64,000 nt of DNA. Source: Erythrophleum ivorense (taxonomy: Eukaryota; Streptophyta; Magnoliopsida; Fabales; Fabaceae). The position numbers and the translations under genes are program-made. The DNA lies in contig JAIUCV010000090.1 in assembly GCA_026724425.1 (NCBI GenBank), forward strand, positions 1,860,001 to 1,924,000. The letters run 5' to 3'. Below the pieces are notes generated by a model, which made no database searches, had not been told where the DNA came from, and saw only the letters and a program-made list of their open reading frames with translations. Shown here in pieces: positions 12,095 through 20,692 of the stretch (within the stretch, counting starts at the first letter, position 1; each line of letters opens with the position of its first letter).

Positions 12095-13108
12095 ATGGTG
12101 TTTGAAAACGAAAATGGAGAAGAAACTAGTAACAGCGCAAACAACAAGGTTCTCATTGAAGCCATCACTGCTCAGATGGAACAGATGATGAATACTAAGC
12201 TAGAGACCTTGCGTGATGAGCTTAAGAACCAGACGCCAGAGAGGGTAGGTCATTCATCAGAAAGAGATCGACCTCATAGAAGCAGAGAACGCAGAAAAGA
12301 GCCTAGAGATTATGGAGCAGAGGATTACTACAGCAACCATAGTAACTCCTCTCAAAGGAGCCAGAGAAGTTCAAGACGAACGAAGGAATTCAATGATCTT
12401 CTGCAGAACAATCTTAGAGGTCTTAAGATTAGTATACCCCCGTTTCATGGAAGAAATGATCCTGATGCTTATTTGGATTGGGAGAAGAAGATCGAACTGG
12501 TCTTTAACTGCCAGCAATATGTTGACATCAACAGAGTTAAAGTGGCGGCTACTGAGTTCTATGACTATGCGCTTAGTTGGTGGGATCAAATAGTCACTTC
12601 TAGAAGGCGTAATGGAGGATTTCCAGTGTCAACATGGTCAGAGATGAAGCTCCTGATGAGAAGACGTTTTGTGCCTACTCACTATCACAGAGAGCTCTAT
12701 TCAAAGCTTAGAAAGCTTACTCAGGGAAACAGATCAGTAGAAGACTACTATCAAGAGTTGGAGACTCTTCTGCTGAGAGCACACATAACTGAGGATAAAG
12801 AAGCTACTATGTCTCGGTTTCTTGGAGGTTTGAATAGAGAGATCCAAGACAGAGTGGAGATGCAACACTATGAAGAGCTTGAAGATATACTACATACGGC
12901 TATTCTGGTTGAGCAGCAAATCAAGAGGAAGGGAACCACACGATCTAGTTATGGAGCCGAATCAAGTAGAACGAGCTATCAAAGAGAAGGCAAGCAAGCT
13001 GTTGTTTCAAAACCTGACACTAAGCCATTTCCTGCGATTCAAGACAGAGAGAAAGGAAAAACAGAAGGAGCTACATCAAAGGCTCGTGATGTTAAGTGCT
13101 ACAAGTGA
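12095..13108 (+). CDS. gag: Gag (capsid and start of zinc knuckle), truncated by nested insertion
   Basis: 337 codons of element sequence to 13105. The ATG at 12095 follows the leader; the frame stays open 42 bp upstream, but the nested element's Gag also starts close after a CAG, so this start is preferred. The N-terminus is polar with an Arg/Ser/Glu-rich stretch (about residues 50-95). The capsid-like region of the plant retrotransposon Gag family follows (about residues 105-270), with DPDAYLDWEKKIELVF, WWDQIVTSRRR and RRRFVPTHYHREL. It assembles the virus-like particle that holds element RNA. The first cysteines of a CCHC knuckle appear at the very end (CYK). Codons then run into the nested LTR, whose first bases TGA act as the stop. 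The rest of the polyprotein resumes at 19814. The product could be a free Gag lacking RNA-binding nucleocapsid. Confidence 0.93.
   Translation: MVFENENGEETSNSANNKVLIEAITAQMEQMMNTKLETLRDELKNQTPERVGHSSERDRPHRSRERRKEPRDYGAEDYYSNHSNSSQRSQRSSRRTKEFNDLLQNNLRGLKISIPPFHGRNDPDAYLDWEKKIELVFNCQQYVDINRVKVAATEFYDYALSWWDQIVTSRRRNGGFPVSTWSEMKLLMRRRFVPTHYHRELYSKLRKLTQGNRSVEDYYQELETLLLRAHITEDKEATMSRFLGGLNREIQDRVEMQHYEELEDILHTAILVEQQIKRKGTTRSSYGAESSRTSYQREGKQAVVSKPDTKPFPAIQDREKGKTEGATSKARDVKCYK
13101..13105 (+). other. Target-site duplication, left copy (ACAAG)
   Basis: ACAAG directly before the nested LTR, repeated exactly at 19809-19813 directly after it. Five bases is the usual Ty3/gypsy integrase stagger. 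The perfect match supports a simple, recent insertion. It lies inside gag of the outer element, between the second codon after the first knuckle Cys and the next Cys codon. Confidence 0.95.
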
Positions 13109-13922
13109 TACGATCCTAGCCAAGATCTTTCACTCTAAGTTGGTAGGGATAATCCTTGACTCCAATGAAGTGGTGAAACTCCAAAGAAACAAGGCGGTGG
13201 AACCTTAGAAAGATGATGCAGGTAGATCCAACAGTGAGTATATTAAACCCACCACCTGATGCTATCTTAAACCGCAAACAACTATCCTCAGTTGATAGAA
13301 TGGCCACACAAGTGTGATGAAGAACACTTGATAAACCGAGTTGATCCCTTGGATATGACACACCAAGACAGATCGAAAAGTTCACAAGGAACAAAAGAGA
13401 ATCACTCTCAAAATATTTGATAAAGAAAAGAAAAAGGTTGTTGTTTTCTCAAGTGAGATTACATGAATATAAAGGAAAAGAAACTTAAGAAATAAGCTAG
13501 ATAATTAATGTTTCGATTGAAGAAAGAAATAAATATAGTTGAATAACTCTTGAGCTTCAAATGAGACTCTTCAGCTCCATTTTCGTCACCTCCTTTGACC
13601 ACAAAATTAAATGAGTAATTTTGGGCTTTCTTGGGCTTGTATGACATTCAGAAGAGGCTGGACTTGATAGTTAACATCACCAAGTGATTGGTGAGTGTTT
13701 CTCTTGGCCATAACTTCATGAATCAGTCCATTAAGTGCATTCCTCAGCTGCTTAACTCTAGCTCGAGTCATTGGTCCTTCTGGTACACGCATTGCATCCT
13801 CTGGTTCAAGCATAGCTTCCTCAGGTTCAAGCTCGGCTACAAGGTCCTCATCCTGGTTGACATCCTGATTCCTTTCGTTAACATCCTGGCTAACATCCTG
13901 ATTCCTTCCTATGATCACATCA
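13106..13922 (-). repeat. 3' LTR of nested element
   Basis: 817 bp. Read on the minus strand it begins TGATGTGATC and ends GATCGTATCA. About the first 105 codons are the polyprotein C-terminus, with the stop at 13607-13609. A matching open frame on the minus strand (13116-13394) lies wholly in the untranslated part of the LTR, occurs also in the other LTR, and is probably not a gene. Confidence 0.95.
13465..13474 (-). promoter_or_regulatory. Candidate TATA box in nested 3' LTR
   Basis: On the minus strand this reads CTTTATATTC, identical to the candidate in the outer family's LTRs. The second copy is at 19351-19360 in the 5' LTR, where it could drive element transcription. Function is inferred from conservation between two diverged LTR families. 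Confidence 0.4.
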
Positions 13923-16333
13923 TGCCCTTCCTCTTGAAAAGGATTTGACCTCAAATCCGACTCGTCTGCCACAAAAGGAACTAAGTCAGAAACATTAAAG
14001 CTTGAACTCACATTGTACTTACCTTGCAAATCGATGTGATAAGCATTGTCACTGATTTTCTTCAAGACTTTGAATGGACCATCGATCCTCGGCATGAGTT
14101 TGGACTTCCTTTCAGCTGGAAAGCGTTCTTTTCTCAAGTGTACCCAAACAAGATCTCCAACTTCAAAGACCATCTTGCGCCTGCCTTTGTTTGCTTGCTT
14201 CTGGTACTGCTTTGTCTTGGCTTCAATGTTGAGTCGTGCACTCTCATGAATCTGCTTAACAAGATCAGCTTTCTTTTTCCCATCCATACTAACTCTTTCA
14301 TTCACAGGCAAAGGGATTAGATCCAAAGGAGTTAGAGGATTAAAACCATAGACAATCTGAAAAGGAGAATACTTGGTAGCAGAATGAACAGAATGGTTAT
14401 ATGCAAACTCAACATGAGGCAAGCAATCTTCCCAAGTTTTGATGTTCTTCCTAATGATTGCACGCAACAGAGTAGACAAAGTTCTATTCACTACTTCAGT
14501 TTGTCCATCAGTTTGAGGATGACAAGTAGTTGAAAACAACAACTTAGTTCCTAACCTAGCCCACAAAGTTTTCCAGAAATAGCTCAAGAACTTAGTGTCC
14601 CTATCAGAAACAATTGTCCTAGGCATTCCATGCAAACGAACAACTTCCCTAAAGAACAACTCAGCAACAAGTGATGCATCATCAGTTTTATGACAAGGGA
14701 TAAAATGCGCCATCTTAGAAAATCTATCTACAACAACAAAGATAGAATCTTTTCCTCGTCTAGTTCTAGGCAAACCAAGCACAAAATCCATAGAAATGTC
14801 AGTCCAAGGCTCAGTAGGAATGGGTAAAGGAGTATACAAACCGTGAGGTTGCACTTTAGACTTTGCTTGTTTGCAAGTGACACATCTTCCGCAGATTCTC
14901 TCCACATCTCTCTTCATATGCGGCCAGTAGAAGTGATCCTGCATAACAGTTAGTGTTTTGGCAACTCCAAAATGTCCCATCAAACCTCCTCCATGAGCTT
15001 CTCTGACAAGCAAATCTCTCAAAGAACAGTTAGGCACACACAAACGATTTTCATAGAACAGAAACCCATCATGCCTAAAGTACTTTCCATGAGCAAATTT
15101 CTCACAATCTCGAAACACTTCTTTGAACTCAAAATCAGTATCATAAATCTCCTTAAGTTGTTCAAATCCTAACAACTTAGCATCAAGAGTAGAGATGAGA
15201 GAATACCTTCTTGACAAAGCATCAGCAACAATATTTTCTTTACCTTGCTTGTATCTGATGACATAAGGAAATGTCTCAATGAATTCCACCCATCTGGCAT
15301 GTCTCTTGTTCAGCTTTTGTTGCCCCTTTAGATGCTTTAGGGATTCATGATCAGTGTGAATCACGAACTCTTTCGGCCAGAGATAGTGCTGCCATGTTTG
15401 TAAGGCTCGGACTAAGGCATAGAGCTCCTTATCATATGTTGGATAGTTCAAGGTTGCTCCTCCAAGTTTCTCACTGAAATAAGCAATAGGCTTCTTCTCT
15501 TGCATCAGCACTGCTCCAATACCTACACCAGAAGCATCACACTCTATTTCAAAAGTCTTAAGAAAGTCTGGTAAAGACAAGAGTGGTGCGTTAGTAAGCT
15601 TCCCTTTCAGGTTTTGGAATGCTTCTTCTTGTGCTGCTTCCCATTTGAATCCAACATCCTTCTTGATCACCTCTGTCAATGGGGCAGCAATGGTGCTAAA
15701 ATCCTTGACAAATCGCCTATAGAAGCCTGCTAGTCCATGGAAACTTCTTACTTCTCCAACAGTCTTTGGACTAGGCCATTCACGAATTGCTTTGACCTTC
15801 TCCTCATCAACCTGTATACCCTGTGCACTCACAACAAAGCCTAGAAACACAAGATTATCTGTGCAGAAGGTACACTTTTTCAGATTAGCAAACAACTTTT
15901 CTTTTCTTAGAACATCTAAAACAGAATTCAAATGCTCAACATGATCACTCAAGTTTTTGCTATAGACCAGAATGTCATCAAAGTAGACAACAACGAAAAT
16001 TCCAATGAATGATCTCAAAACATGATTCATTAATCTCATAAAGGTGCTCGGTGCATTAGTTAGTCCAAAAGGCATCACTAACCACTCATATAAACCATGT
16101 TTTGTTTTGAAAGCAGTTTTCCATTCATCACCCTCTTTCATGCGAATTTGATGATATCCACTTTTAAGATCAATCTTAGAGAACACACTAGAACCATACA
16201 ACTCATCTAGCATATCATCTAAGCGAGGGATAGGATGGCGATACTTAACTGTTATGTTGTTGATGGCTCTGCAGTCAACACACATTCTCCAACTTCCATC
16301 CTTCTTAGGAACAAGTAGAACAGCACAGCACAT
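13607..16333 (-). CDS. pol: Pol: reverse transcriptase, RNase H and integrase (nested element)
   Basis: 908 codons open; the first Met is only where the frame opens after the frameshift. RT: LVPKKDGSWRMCVD at about 7-20, KIDLKSGYHQIR at 53-64, active site YFDD at 117-120. RNase H: Asp266 (ECDAS), Glu303, Asp328 (HTDHE), Asp371. Integrase: zinc module His447, His454, Cys484, Cys487; catalytic Asp516, Asp577, Glu613 with 35 residues between the last two; GPF motif near 752. All catalytic residues are present. The tail from about residue 805 is encoded by the 3' LTR and is acidic, with NQDV repeats and GPMTRARVKQLR. This region corresponds to the CR-motif position of CRM integrases, thought to steer insertion to centromeric chromatin. 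The N-terminal part of RT lies in the preceding frame (see 16252-18447). Confidence 0.95.
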   Translation of the reverse strand: MCCAVLLVPKKDGSWRMCVDCRAINNITVKYRHPIPRLDDMLDELYGSSVFSKIDLKSGYHQIRMKEGDEWKTAFKTKHGLYEWLVMPFGLTNAPSTFMRLMNHVLRSFIGIFVVVYFDDILVYSKNLSDHVEHLNSVLDVLRKEKLFANLKKCTFCTDNLVFLGFVVSAQGIQVDEEKVKAIREWPSPKTVGEVRSFHGLAGFYRRFVKDFSTIAAPLTEVIKKDVGFKWEAAQEEAFQNLKGKLTNAPLLSLPDFLKTFEIECDASGVGIGAVLMQEKKPIAYFSEKLGGATLNYPTYDKELYALVRALQTWQHYLWPKEFVIHTDHESLKHLKGQQKLNKRHARWVEFIETFPYVIRYKQGKENIVADALSRRYSLISTLDAKLLGFEQLKEIYDTDFEFKEVFRDCEKFAHGKYFRHDGFLFYENRLCVPNCSLRDLLVREAHGGGLMGHFGVAKTLTVMQDHFYWPHMKRDVERICGRCVTCKQAKSKVQPHGLYTPLPIPTEPWTDISMDFVLGLPRTRRGKDSIFVVVDRFSKMAHFIPCHKTDDASLVAELFFREVVRLHGMPRTIVSDRDTKFLSYFWKTLWARLGTKLLFSTTCHPQTDGQTEVVNRTLSTLLRAIIRKNIKTWEDCLPHVEFAYNHSVHSATKYSPFQIVYGFNPLTPLDLIPLPVNERVSMDGKKKADLVKQIHESARLNIEAKTKQYQKQANKGRRKMVFEVGDLVWVHLRKERFPAERKSKLMPRIDGPFKVLKKISDNAYHIDLQGKYNVSSSFNVSDLVPFVADESDLRSNPFQEEGHDVIIGRNQDVSQDVNERNQDVNQDEDLVAELEPEEAMLEPEDAMRVPEGPMTRARVKQLRNALNGLIHEVMAKRNTHQSLGDVNYQVQPLLNVIQAQESPKLLI
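13923..13936 (-). other. Polypurine tract of nested element
   Basis: Minus strand CAAGAGGAAGGGCA, directly before the 3' LTR. It primes plus-strand DNA synthesis. It overlaps codons for NPFQEEGH in the polyprotein, as in CRM elements whose coding region crosses into the LTR. The equivalent in the outer element is 23201-23213. Confidence 0.75.
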
Positions 16334-18447
16334 GGGCTCATGCTCTCTCGAATGTATCCCTTCTCCATCAGCTCACTCACTTGTCTCTGCAACTCCTTGG
16401 TCTCCACTGGATTTGTTCTGTAAGCTGGTCGGTTTGGTAGTGAAGCTCCAGGAACAAAGTCTATTTGATGCTCAATCCCACGGATTGGTGGTAAGCCATC
16501 AGGATTGTCTTCAGGGAATACATCTTCAAAATCCTGCAAAAGAGAGGTAACTTCACTCGGTAGCACCGGTGTCAGGTCAGTCACGCTCATGAGAGCTTCT
16601 TTATAGACAAATAGAATCAGGGGCTGTCTCGAGAAAAGAGCTCTCTTGACCTCACAAGACTTCATAAAGAAGTTAGAAATTCTCACGGGTTTACTCTCAA
16701 AGGCCTTTTTCTTGGTTTCTCTCAGGCTCTCGTTTTTCTTTTGGTGATTGGTGTTTTGGGCACTCAAACTCTCTTGCTCTCTCTTCTTGCTCATATGTAT
16801 TTGATCTTGATGTACCTCAGATGGTGTCAATGGAACCAACGTGATCTTCTTCCCCTTAAACTCAAAAGAATGTTTGTTGGTGAATCCATCATGTATAACT
16901 CTACGATCAAATTGCCATGGTCTCCCCAACAGAATATGACCAGCATCCATAGGTAGAACATCACAAAGAATCTCATCCTCATATTTTCCAATAGAAAGAG
17001 GAACCCTTACTTGTGTTTTCACCTTCATATCTCCACTGTCATTCAGCCATTGAAGGTTGTAGGGTCTTGGATGTTTCTCAACTTGTAACCCCAACTTCTG
17101 AACCATAGCCTGACTTGCCACATTCGTACAGCTTCCTCCATCAATGACGAGACTGCAAACCTTCTCTTGAACAAGACACCTTGTATGAAACAGGTTCTCT
17201 CTCTGTTCTTTCTCCTCAGACTTGGTTTGAACCCTCAAAGATCTTCTGGTGACCAGCAATTCTCCTCTGATCGGCAGCTCTTCACTCTCATTAGAATCAG
17301 AAACCTCTTCTTCTTTTTCTTCCTCAGTGACAATATCTCCATTGTCTAGGATCATCATGGCTCGTTTGTTAGAGCACTCATTGGCATAATGTCCTTTGCC
17401 ATGACACCTGAAGCACTGAACATCTCGGTTCCTTGGTTTCGCAGAATCTGTTCTCCCTTTGGTATCTTGAGTAACAGCGGCTGGTTTGGAATCAAACCTT
17501 GGCTTTGGGGTTGTCTTCTCTTCTCTGGAATAGTTAGGCCTCACGCTACTCGTTCCAGCACCATAAGACTGACGTATTGGACCCTTCCTCTTGAGCTGCT
17601 GCTCCATCAAGATAGCCTTATGCAACATTTCCTCCAAATCTTCATACTGTTGCAACTCCATTCGATCCTGAAGATCTCTGCTCATTCCACTCAGAAACCT
17701 TGCCATTGTTGCTTCTCGATCCTCATCAATATCTGCTCTTATCATAAGAGTCTCCATCTCTTGGTAATAGTCCTCCACATTTCTGCTCCCTTGAGAAAGT
17801 CTCCTTAGCTTTTGGTGCAGCTCTCTGTGGTAATGACTAGGAACAAAACGTTTCCTCATGATCGTTTTCATCTCATCCCACGTCTCAACGGGATACTCTC
17901 CATTGCGCCTCCTGCTTGTTACCAACTGATCCCACCAGTTAATAGCATAATCACAAAATTCAGTGGCTGCAACTCGTACCTTCTTCATCTCAGAGTAGTT
18001 TTGGCAATCAAAAACCAACTCAATCTTCTTCTCCCACTCTAGATATGCATCTGGATCGTTCTTTCCTTGAAACGATGGAATCTTCAACTTAATTCCACCT
18101 AAGTTGTCATCAGTTCGATCCCTGCCCTCTCTAGCACGCTGTGGTCTCCTTCGACTCCCTCTTGATGAATGATCATCATCATCACTGTAATAATCAACCT
18201 CTGCTCTGCGATTATTTCCTCTTCCTCGTCTCGGTTGAATGGCTCCTCTTCTAGGCAGAGTAGGCAAATTTCGTGGCTGCCTCTGTTGTGCCTCTTCTCG
18301 GTACCGATCCAACCTCTCATGGACTGCATCCATCTCAACTCTGATCAACCGCTTGATCTCAACCACCAGGGCATCAACTTGCATTGTTCTATTCGTCGTT
18401 TCTTCTTCTACACGGTTATTGGTGTTATCTTCTTCGTGATTAGACAT
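16252..18447 (-). CDS. gag: Gag and aspartic protease with start of RT (nested element), ends at a frameshift
   Basis: About 731 codons from the ATG at 18445-18447, chosen because it starts MSNHEEDN and lies just after the leader; an upstream Met at 18510 lies in leader repeats. Gag capsid region about residues 118-285 (GGIKLKIPSF, DPDAYLEWEKK, WWDQLVTSRRR, RFVPSHYHREL). CCHC zinc knuckle Cys345, Cys348, His353, Cys358. Protease with catalytic Asp436 in IDGGSCTN. The RT N-terminal linker (LPNRPAYRTNP) follows. At about 16310-16330 one base is missing relative to the outer element's SMSPCAV region, so the frame is lost and about 25 unrelated residues precede a stop. RT continues in the next frame at 16333. 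A single continuous gag-pol would be expected, so this is a disabling lesion or a consensus error. Confidence 0.93.
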   Translation of the reverse strand: MSNHEEDNTNNRVEEETTNRTMQVDALVVEIKRLIRVEMDAVHERLDRYREEAQQRQPRNLPTLPRRGAIQPRRGRGNNRRAEVDYYSDDDDHSSRGSRRRPQRAREGRDRTDDNLGGIKLKIPSFQGKNDPDAYLEWEKKIELVFDCQNYSEMKKVRVAATEFCDYAINWWDQLVTSRRRNGEYPVETWDEMKTIMRKRFVPSHYHRELHQKLRRLSQGSRNVEDYYQEMETLMIRADIDEDREATMARFLSGMSRDLQDRMELQQYEDLEEMLHKAILMEQQLKRKGPIRQSYGAGTSSVRPNYSREEKTTPKPRFDSKPAAVTQDTKGRTDSAKPRNRDVQCFRCHGKGHYANECSNKRAMMILDNGDIVTEEEKEEEVSDSNESEELPIRGELLVTRRSLRVQTKSEEKEQRENLFHTRCLVQEKVCSLVIDGGSCTNVASQAMVQKLGLQVEKHPRPYNLQWLNDSGDMKVKTQVRVPLSIGKYEDEILCDVLPMDAGHILLGRPWQFDRRVIHDGFTNKHSFEFKGKKITLVPLTPSEVHQDQIHMSKKREQESLSAQNTNHQKKNESLRETKKKAFESKPVRISNFFMKSCEVKRALFSRQPLILFVYKEALMSVTDLTPVLPSEVTSLLQDFEDVFPEDNPDGLPPIRGIEHQIDFVPGASLPNRPAYRTNPVETKELQRQVSELMEKGYIRESMSPCAVLFYLFLRRMEVGECVLTAEPSTT

Positions 18448-18488
18448 GATTATTTCCTGCAAAATGAACAAACAAATTAGCAGAAAAG

Positions 18489-18577
18489 GTGTTTCCCAAG
18501 TGTTTCCCACAAAGATGTTTTCTCTCTAGTGTTTCCCAAGTGTTTCCCCAAGTGTTTATCCTCACAAGTGTTTCTCT
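18489..18577 (-). repeat. Short repeats in nested leader, core GTGTTTCCC
   Basis: Six copies of GTGTTTCCC or a close variant (plus-strand starts 18489, 18500, 18529, 18540, 18552, 18568), spaced 11-29 bp. In element sense the core is GGGAAACAC. They lie just upstream of gag and are absent from the outer element's leader. Role unknown. Confidence 0.75.
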
Positions 18578-18744
18578 CAATCAAATATCAATCAGTGAAT
18601 TCTCCTAGTTCCAATAGAACTAATAATCAAATCTCAATGAGTTTCCCCAAAGAATTAACCAGTGAATCAAGTGAAAGAAGAGAAATGAAGATAGACAGAT
18701 TAAGAAAAATAGAATAGAAAGGAAGATAAATAGATATAACTTGA

Positions 18745-18749
<5 letters not shown>

Positions 18750-18777
<28 letters not shown>

Positions 18778-18813
18778 CTTGTTTGTTTGTTTTTTTTTTT
18801 TTTTTTTTTTTTT
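18750..18813 (-). repeat. Long homopolymer tract in nested leader
   Basis: Plus strand T28 (18750-18777), a short CTTGTTTGTTTG-like spacer, then T24 (18790-18813); in element sense, two long A runs. Exact lengths in such runs are unreliable in any assembly. Confidence 0.9.
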
Positions 18814-18977
18814 ATTACGAAAAATATATATATTAAACTGAAATTAAAATAAAAGAAAAGAAGATGAAAAGATAGGATAAGATAGAAGATGAAAAGATAG
18901 AAGACGAATAGATAGAAAATGAAATGAAAAGATGAGAAGATGATAAGTTATGATAGAATACCGAACTTAAGAGCGTT

Positions 18978-18989
18978 TCTCTGATACCA
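18978..18989 (-). other. Primer-binding site of nested element, initiator tRNA-Met type
   Basis: Minus strand TGGTATCAGAGA, two bases after the 5' LTR end. It matches the outer element's site at 11 of 12 positions. Establishes minus orientation and the inner edge of the 5' LTR. Confidence 0.9.
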
Positions 18990-18991
18990 CT

Positions 18992-19808
18992 TGATACGAT
19001 CCTAGCCAAGATCTTTCACTCTAAGTTGGTAGGGATAATCCTTGACTCCAATGAAGTGGTGAAACTCCAAAGAAACAAGGCGGTGGAACCTTAGAAAGAT
19101 GATGCAGGTAGATCCAACAGTGAGTATATTAAACCTACCACCTGATGCTATCTTAAACCGCAAACAACTATCCTCAGTTGATAGAATGGCCACACAAGTG
19201 TGATGAAGAACACTTGATAAACCGAGTTGATCCCTTGGATATGACACACCAAGACAGATCGAAAAGTTCACAAGGAACAAAAGAGAATCACTCTCAAAAT
19301 ATTTGATAAAGAAAAGAAAAAGGTTGTTGTTTTCTCAAGTGAGATTACATGAATATAAAGGAAAAGAAACTTAAGAAATAAGCTAGATAATTAATGTTTC
19401 GATTGAAGAAAGAAATAAATATAGTTGAATAACTCTTGAGCTTCAAATGAGACTCTTCAGCTCCATTTTCGTCACCTCCTTTGACCACAAAATTAAATGA
19501 GTAATTTTGGGCTTTCTTGGGCTTGTATGACATTCAGAAGAGGCTGGACTTGATAGTTAACATCACCAAGTGATTGGTGAGTGTTTCTCTTGGCCATAAC
19601 TTCATGAATCAGTCCATTAAGTGCATTCCTCAGCTGCTTAACTCTAGCTCGAGTCATTGGTCCTTCTGGTACACGCATTGCATCCTCTGGTTCAAGCATA
19701 GCTTCCTCAGGTTCAAGCTCGGCTACAAGGTCCTCATCCTGGTTGACATCCTGATTCCTTTCGTTAACATCCTGGCTAACATCCTGATTCCTTCCTATGA
19801 TCACATCA
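18992..19808 (-). repeat. 5' LTR of nested element
   Basis: 817 bp, with one visible difference from the 3' LTR at 13106-13922 (one C/T site near 19136). It contains the same TATA candidate (19351-19360) and a silent copy of the polyprotein tail (19493-19804). One change in 817 bp corresponds to a divergence of about 0.0012. Confidence 0.95.
19351..19360 (-). promoter_or_regulatory. Candidate TATA box in nested 5' LTR
   Basis: Minus strand CTTTATATTC; this is the copy positioned to start transcription of the nested element. Conserved in both LTR families of this locus. Function inferred. Confidence 0.4.
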
Positions 19809-19813
19809 ACAAG
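19809..19813 (+). other. Target-site duplication, right copy (ACAAG)
   Basis: ACAAG directly after the nested element, identical to 13101-13105. The outer element's coding sequence resumes at 19814 in the frame it left. Confidence 0.95.
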
Positions 19814-20692
19814 TGTCTAGGCAGAGGACATTATGCGAATGAATGCATCAATAGAAGAGCTATGGTTCTCCTGGACAATGGAGAAATAGAGTCTGAAGAG
19901 GAAAAACAAGAAGCTATCTCATCCCCTGATGAGTATGAAGAGAGACCAGTCAGAGGGGATCTATTGGTGGCTAGAAGAACTTTGAGCATTCAAACTCGAA
20001 CTGAGGAAGAGGAACAGAGAGAAAACTTGTTCCATACAAGATGTCATGTTCAGGGAAAGATTTGCAGCCTCATCATCGTTGGAGGAAGCTGCACCAATGT
20101 GGCAAGTCAGACAATGATTAAGAAGCTTGGTTTGAAAGAAAAGAAGCATCCTCGGCCATATAAGCTTCAGTGGCTTAATGATGACGGAGAAATGAAAGTT
20201 AAGAGCCAAGTCACTGTGCCATTAGCTATTGGGAAGTATGAGGACGAAATCTTATGTGATGTGCTGCCTATGGAAGCTGGACACATTCTGCTTGGAAGAC
20301 CATGGCAATCAGACCGCAGAGTGATCCATGATGGATTTACTAACCGCCATACTTTTGTGTTCAAGGGCAGAAAGACAACTCTCATTCCAATGACACCTCA
20401 GGAGATCTATGAAGATCAAAAACATCTCAGCCGCAAGGAAGAAAGGTTAATCAAACAACCCAACTTTTTCATTAAGGCTGGTGATGTTAAGAGAGCTATG
20501 TATACAAAGCAGCCTATGCTTTTGTTTGTATTTAAAGAAACTCTTCTGAGTTTAACTAACCTTGCACCGGAGCTGCCGAGTGAAATGAAGTCTCTTTTAC
20601 AGGGCTATGAGGACGTGTTTCCTGAGGATAACCCCACTGGTTTACCTCCTATTCGTGGCATAGAACACCAAATTGATTTTGTTCCAGGATGA
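19814..20692 (+). pseudogene. gag-pol: Zinc-knuckle remainder and protease of outer element, inactive
   Basis: Continues the outer Gag frame after the nested insertion. It opens with the rest of the CCHC knuckle (CLGRGHYANEC) and an acidic linker (ESEEEKQEAISSPDEYEERP), then the protease region with FHTRCHVQGKICSLII. The protease motif reads VGGSCTN, where the nested element has DGGSCTN: codon 20078-20080 is GTT instead of the expected GAT, so the catalytic aspartate is lost. The frame ends at an in-frame TGA (20690-20692) just after DFVPG. The frame is the same on both sides of this stop, so it is a substitution rather than a shift. An open frame starting at 19574 that reads antisense through the nested LTR into this segment is a chance fusion. 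Confidence 0.93.

Larger units (their letters stand above)
18448..18977 (-). other. Untranslated leader of nested element
   Basis: 530 bp between primer site and gag. In element sense it holds a pyrimidine-rich stretch next to the primer site (complement of 18846-18960, rich in GATGAAAAGATAGA-like repeats), two long A runs, then a cluster of short repeats, and ends in TTTTGCAG nine bases before the gag ATG. No convincing coding sequence. The CAG is a possible intron 3' end. Confidence 0.6.
13106..19808 (-). mobile_element. Nested CRM-like Ty3/gypsy LTR retrotransposon, minus strand
   Basis: 6703 bp with identical-length LTRs (13106-13922 and 18992-19808, 817 bp each), perfect 5-bp target duplication ACAAG, primer site at 18978-18989, purine tract at 13923-13936, and one long gag-pol with all domains. 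The proteins are clearly homologous to the outer element's, but LTRs and leader differ, so it is a second family of the same clade. I see one LTR difference (AAACCCACC versus AAACCTACC), so insertion is very recent. The only lesion seen is a one-base deletion at the start of RT. The insertion is opposite in orientation to the outer element. Confidence 0.97.

Noticed and set aside
13116..13394. 92-codon minus-strand frame in the nested LTR, also at 19002-19280
   Set aside because: Lies in the non-coding part of the LTR after the polyprotein stop; present only because both LTRs are copies.
13106..19808. Nested element as part of a large inverted or fold-back structure with the outer element
   Set aside because: It has its own LTRs and a perfect target duplication, so a simple insertion explains the opposite orientation.
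19574..20692. 372-codon open frame
   Set aside because: Its first part reads antisense through the nested LTR. Only the part from 19814 is real polyprotein of the outer element.
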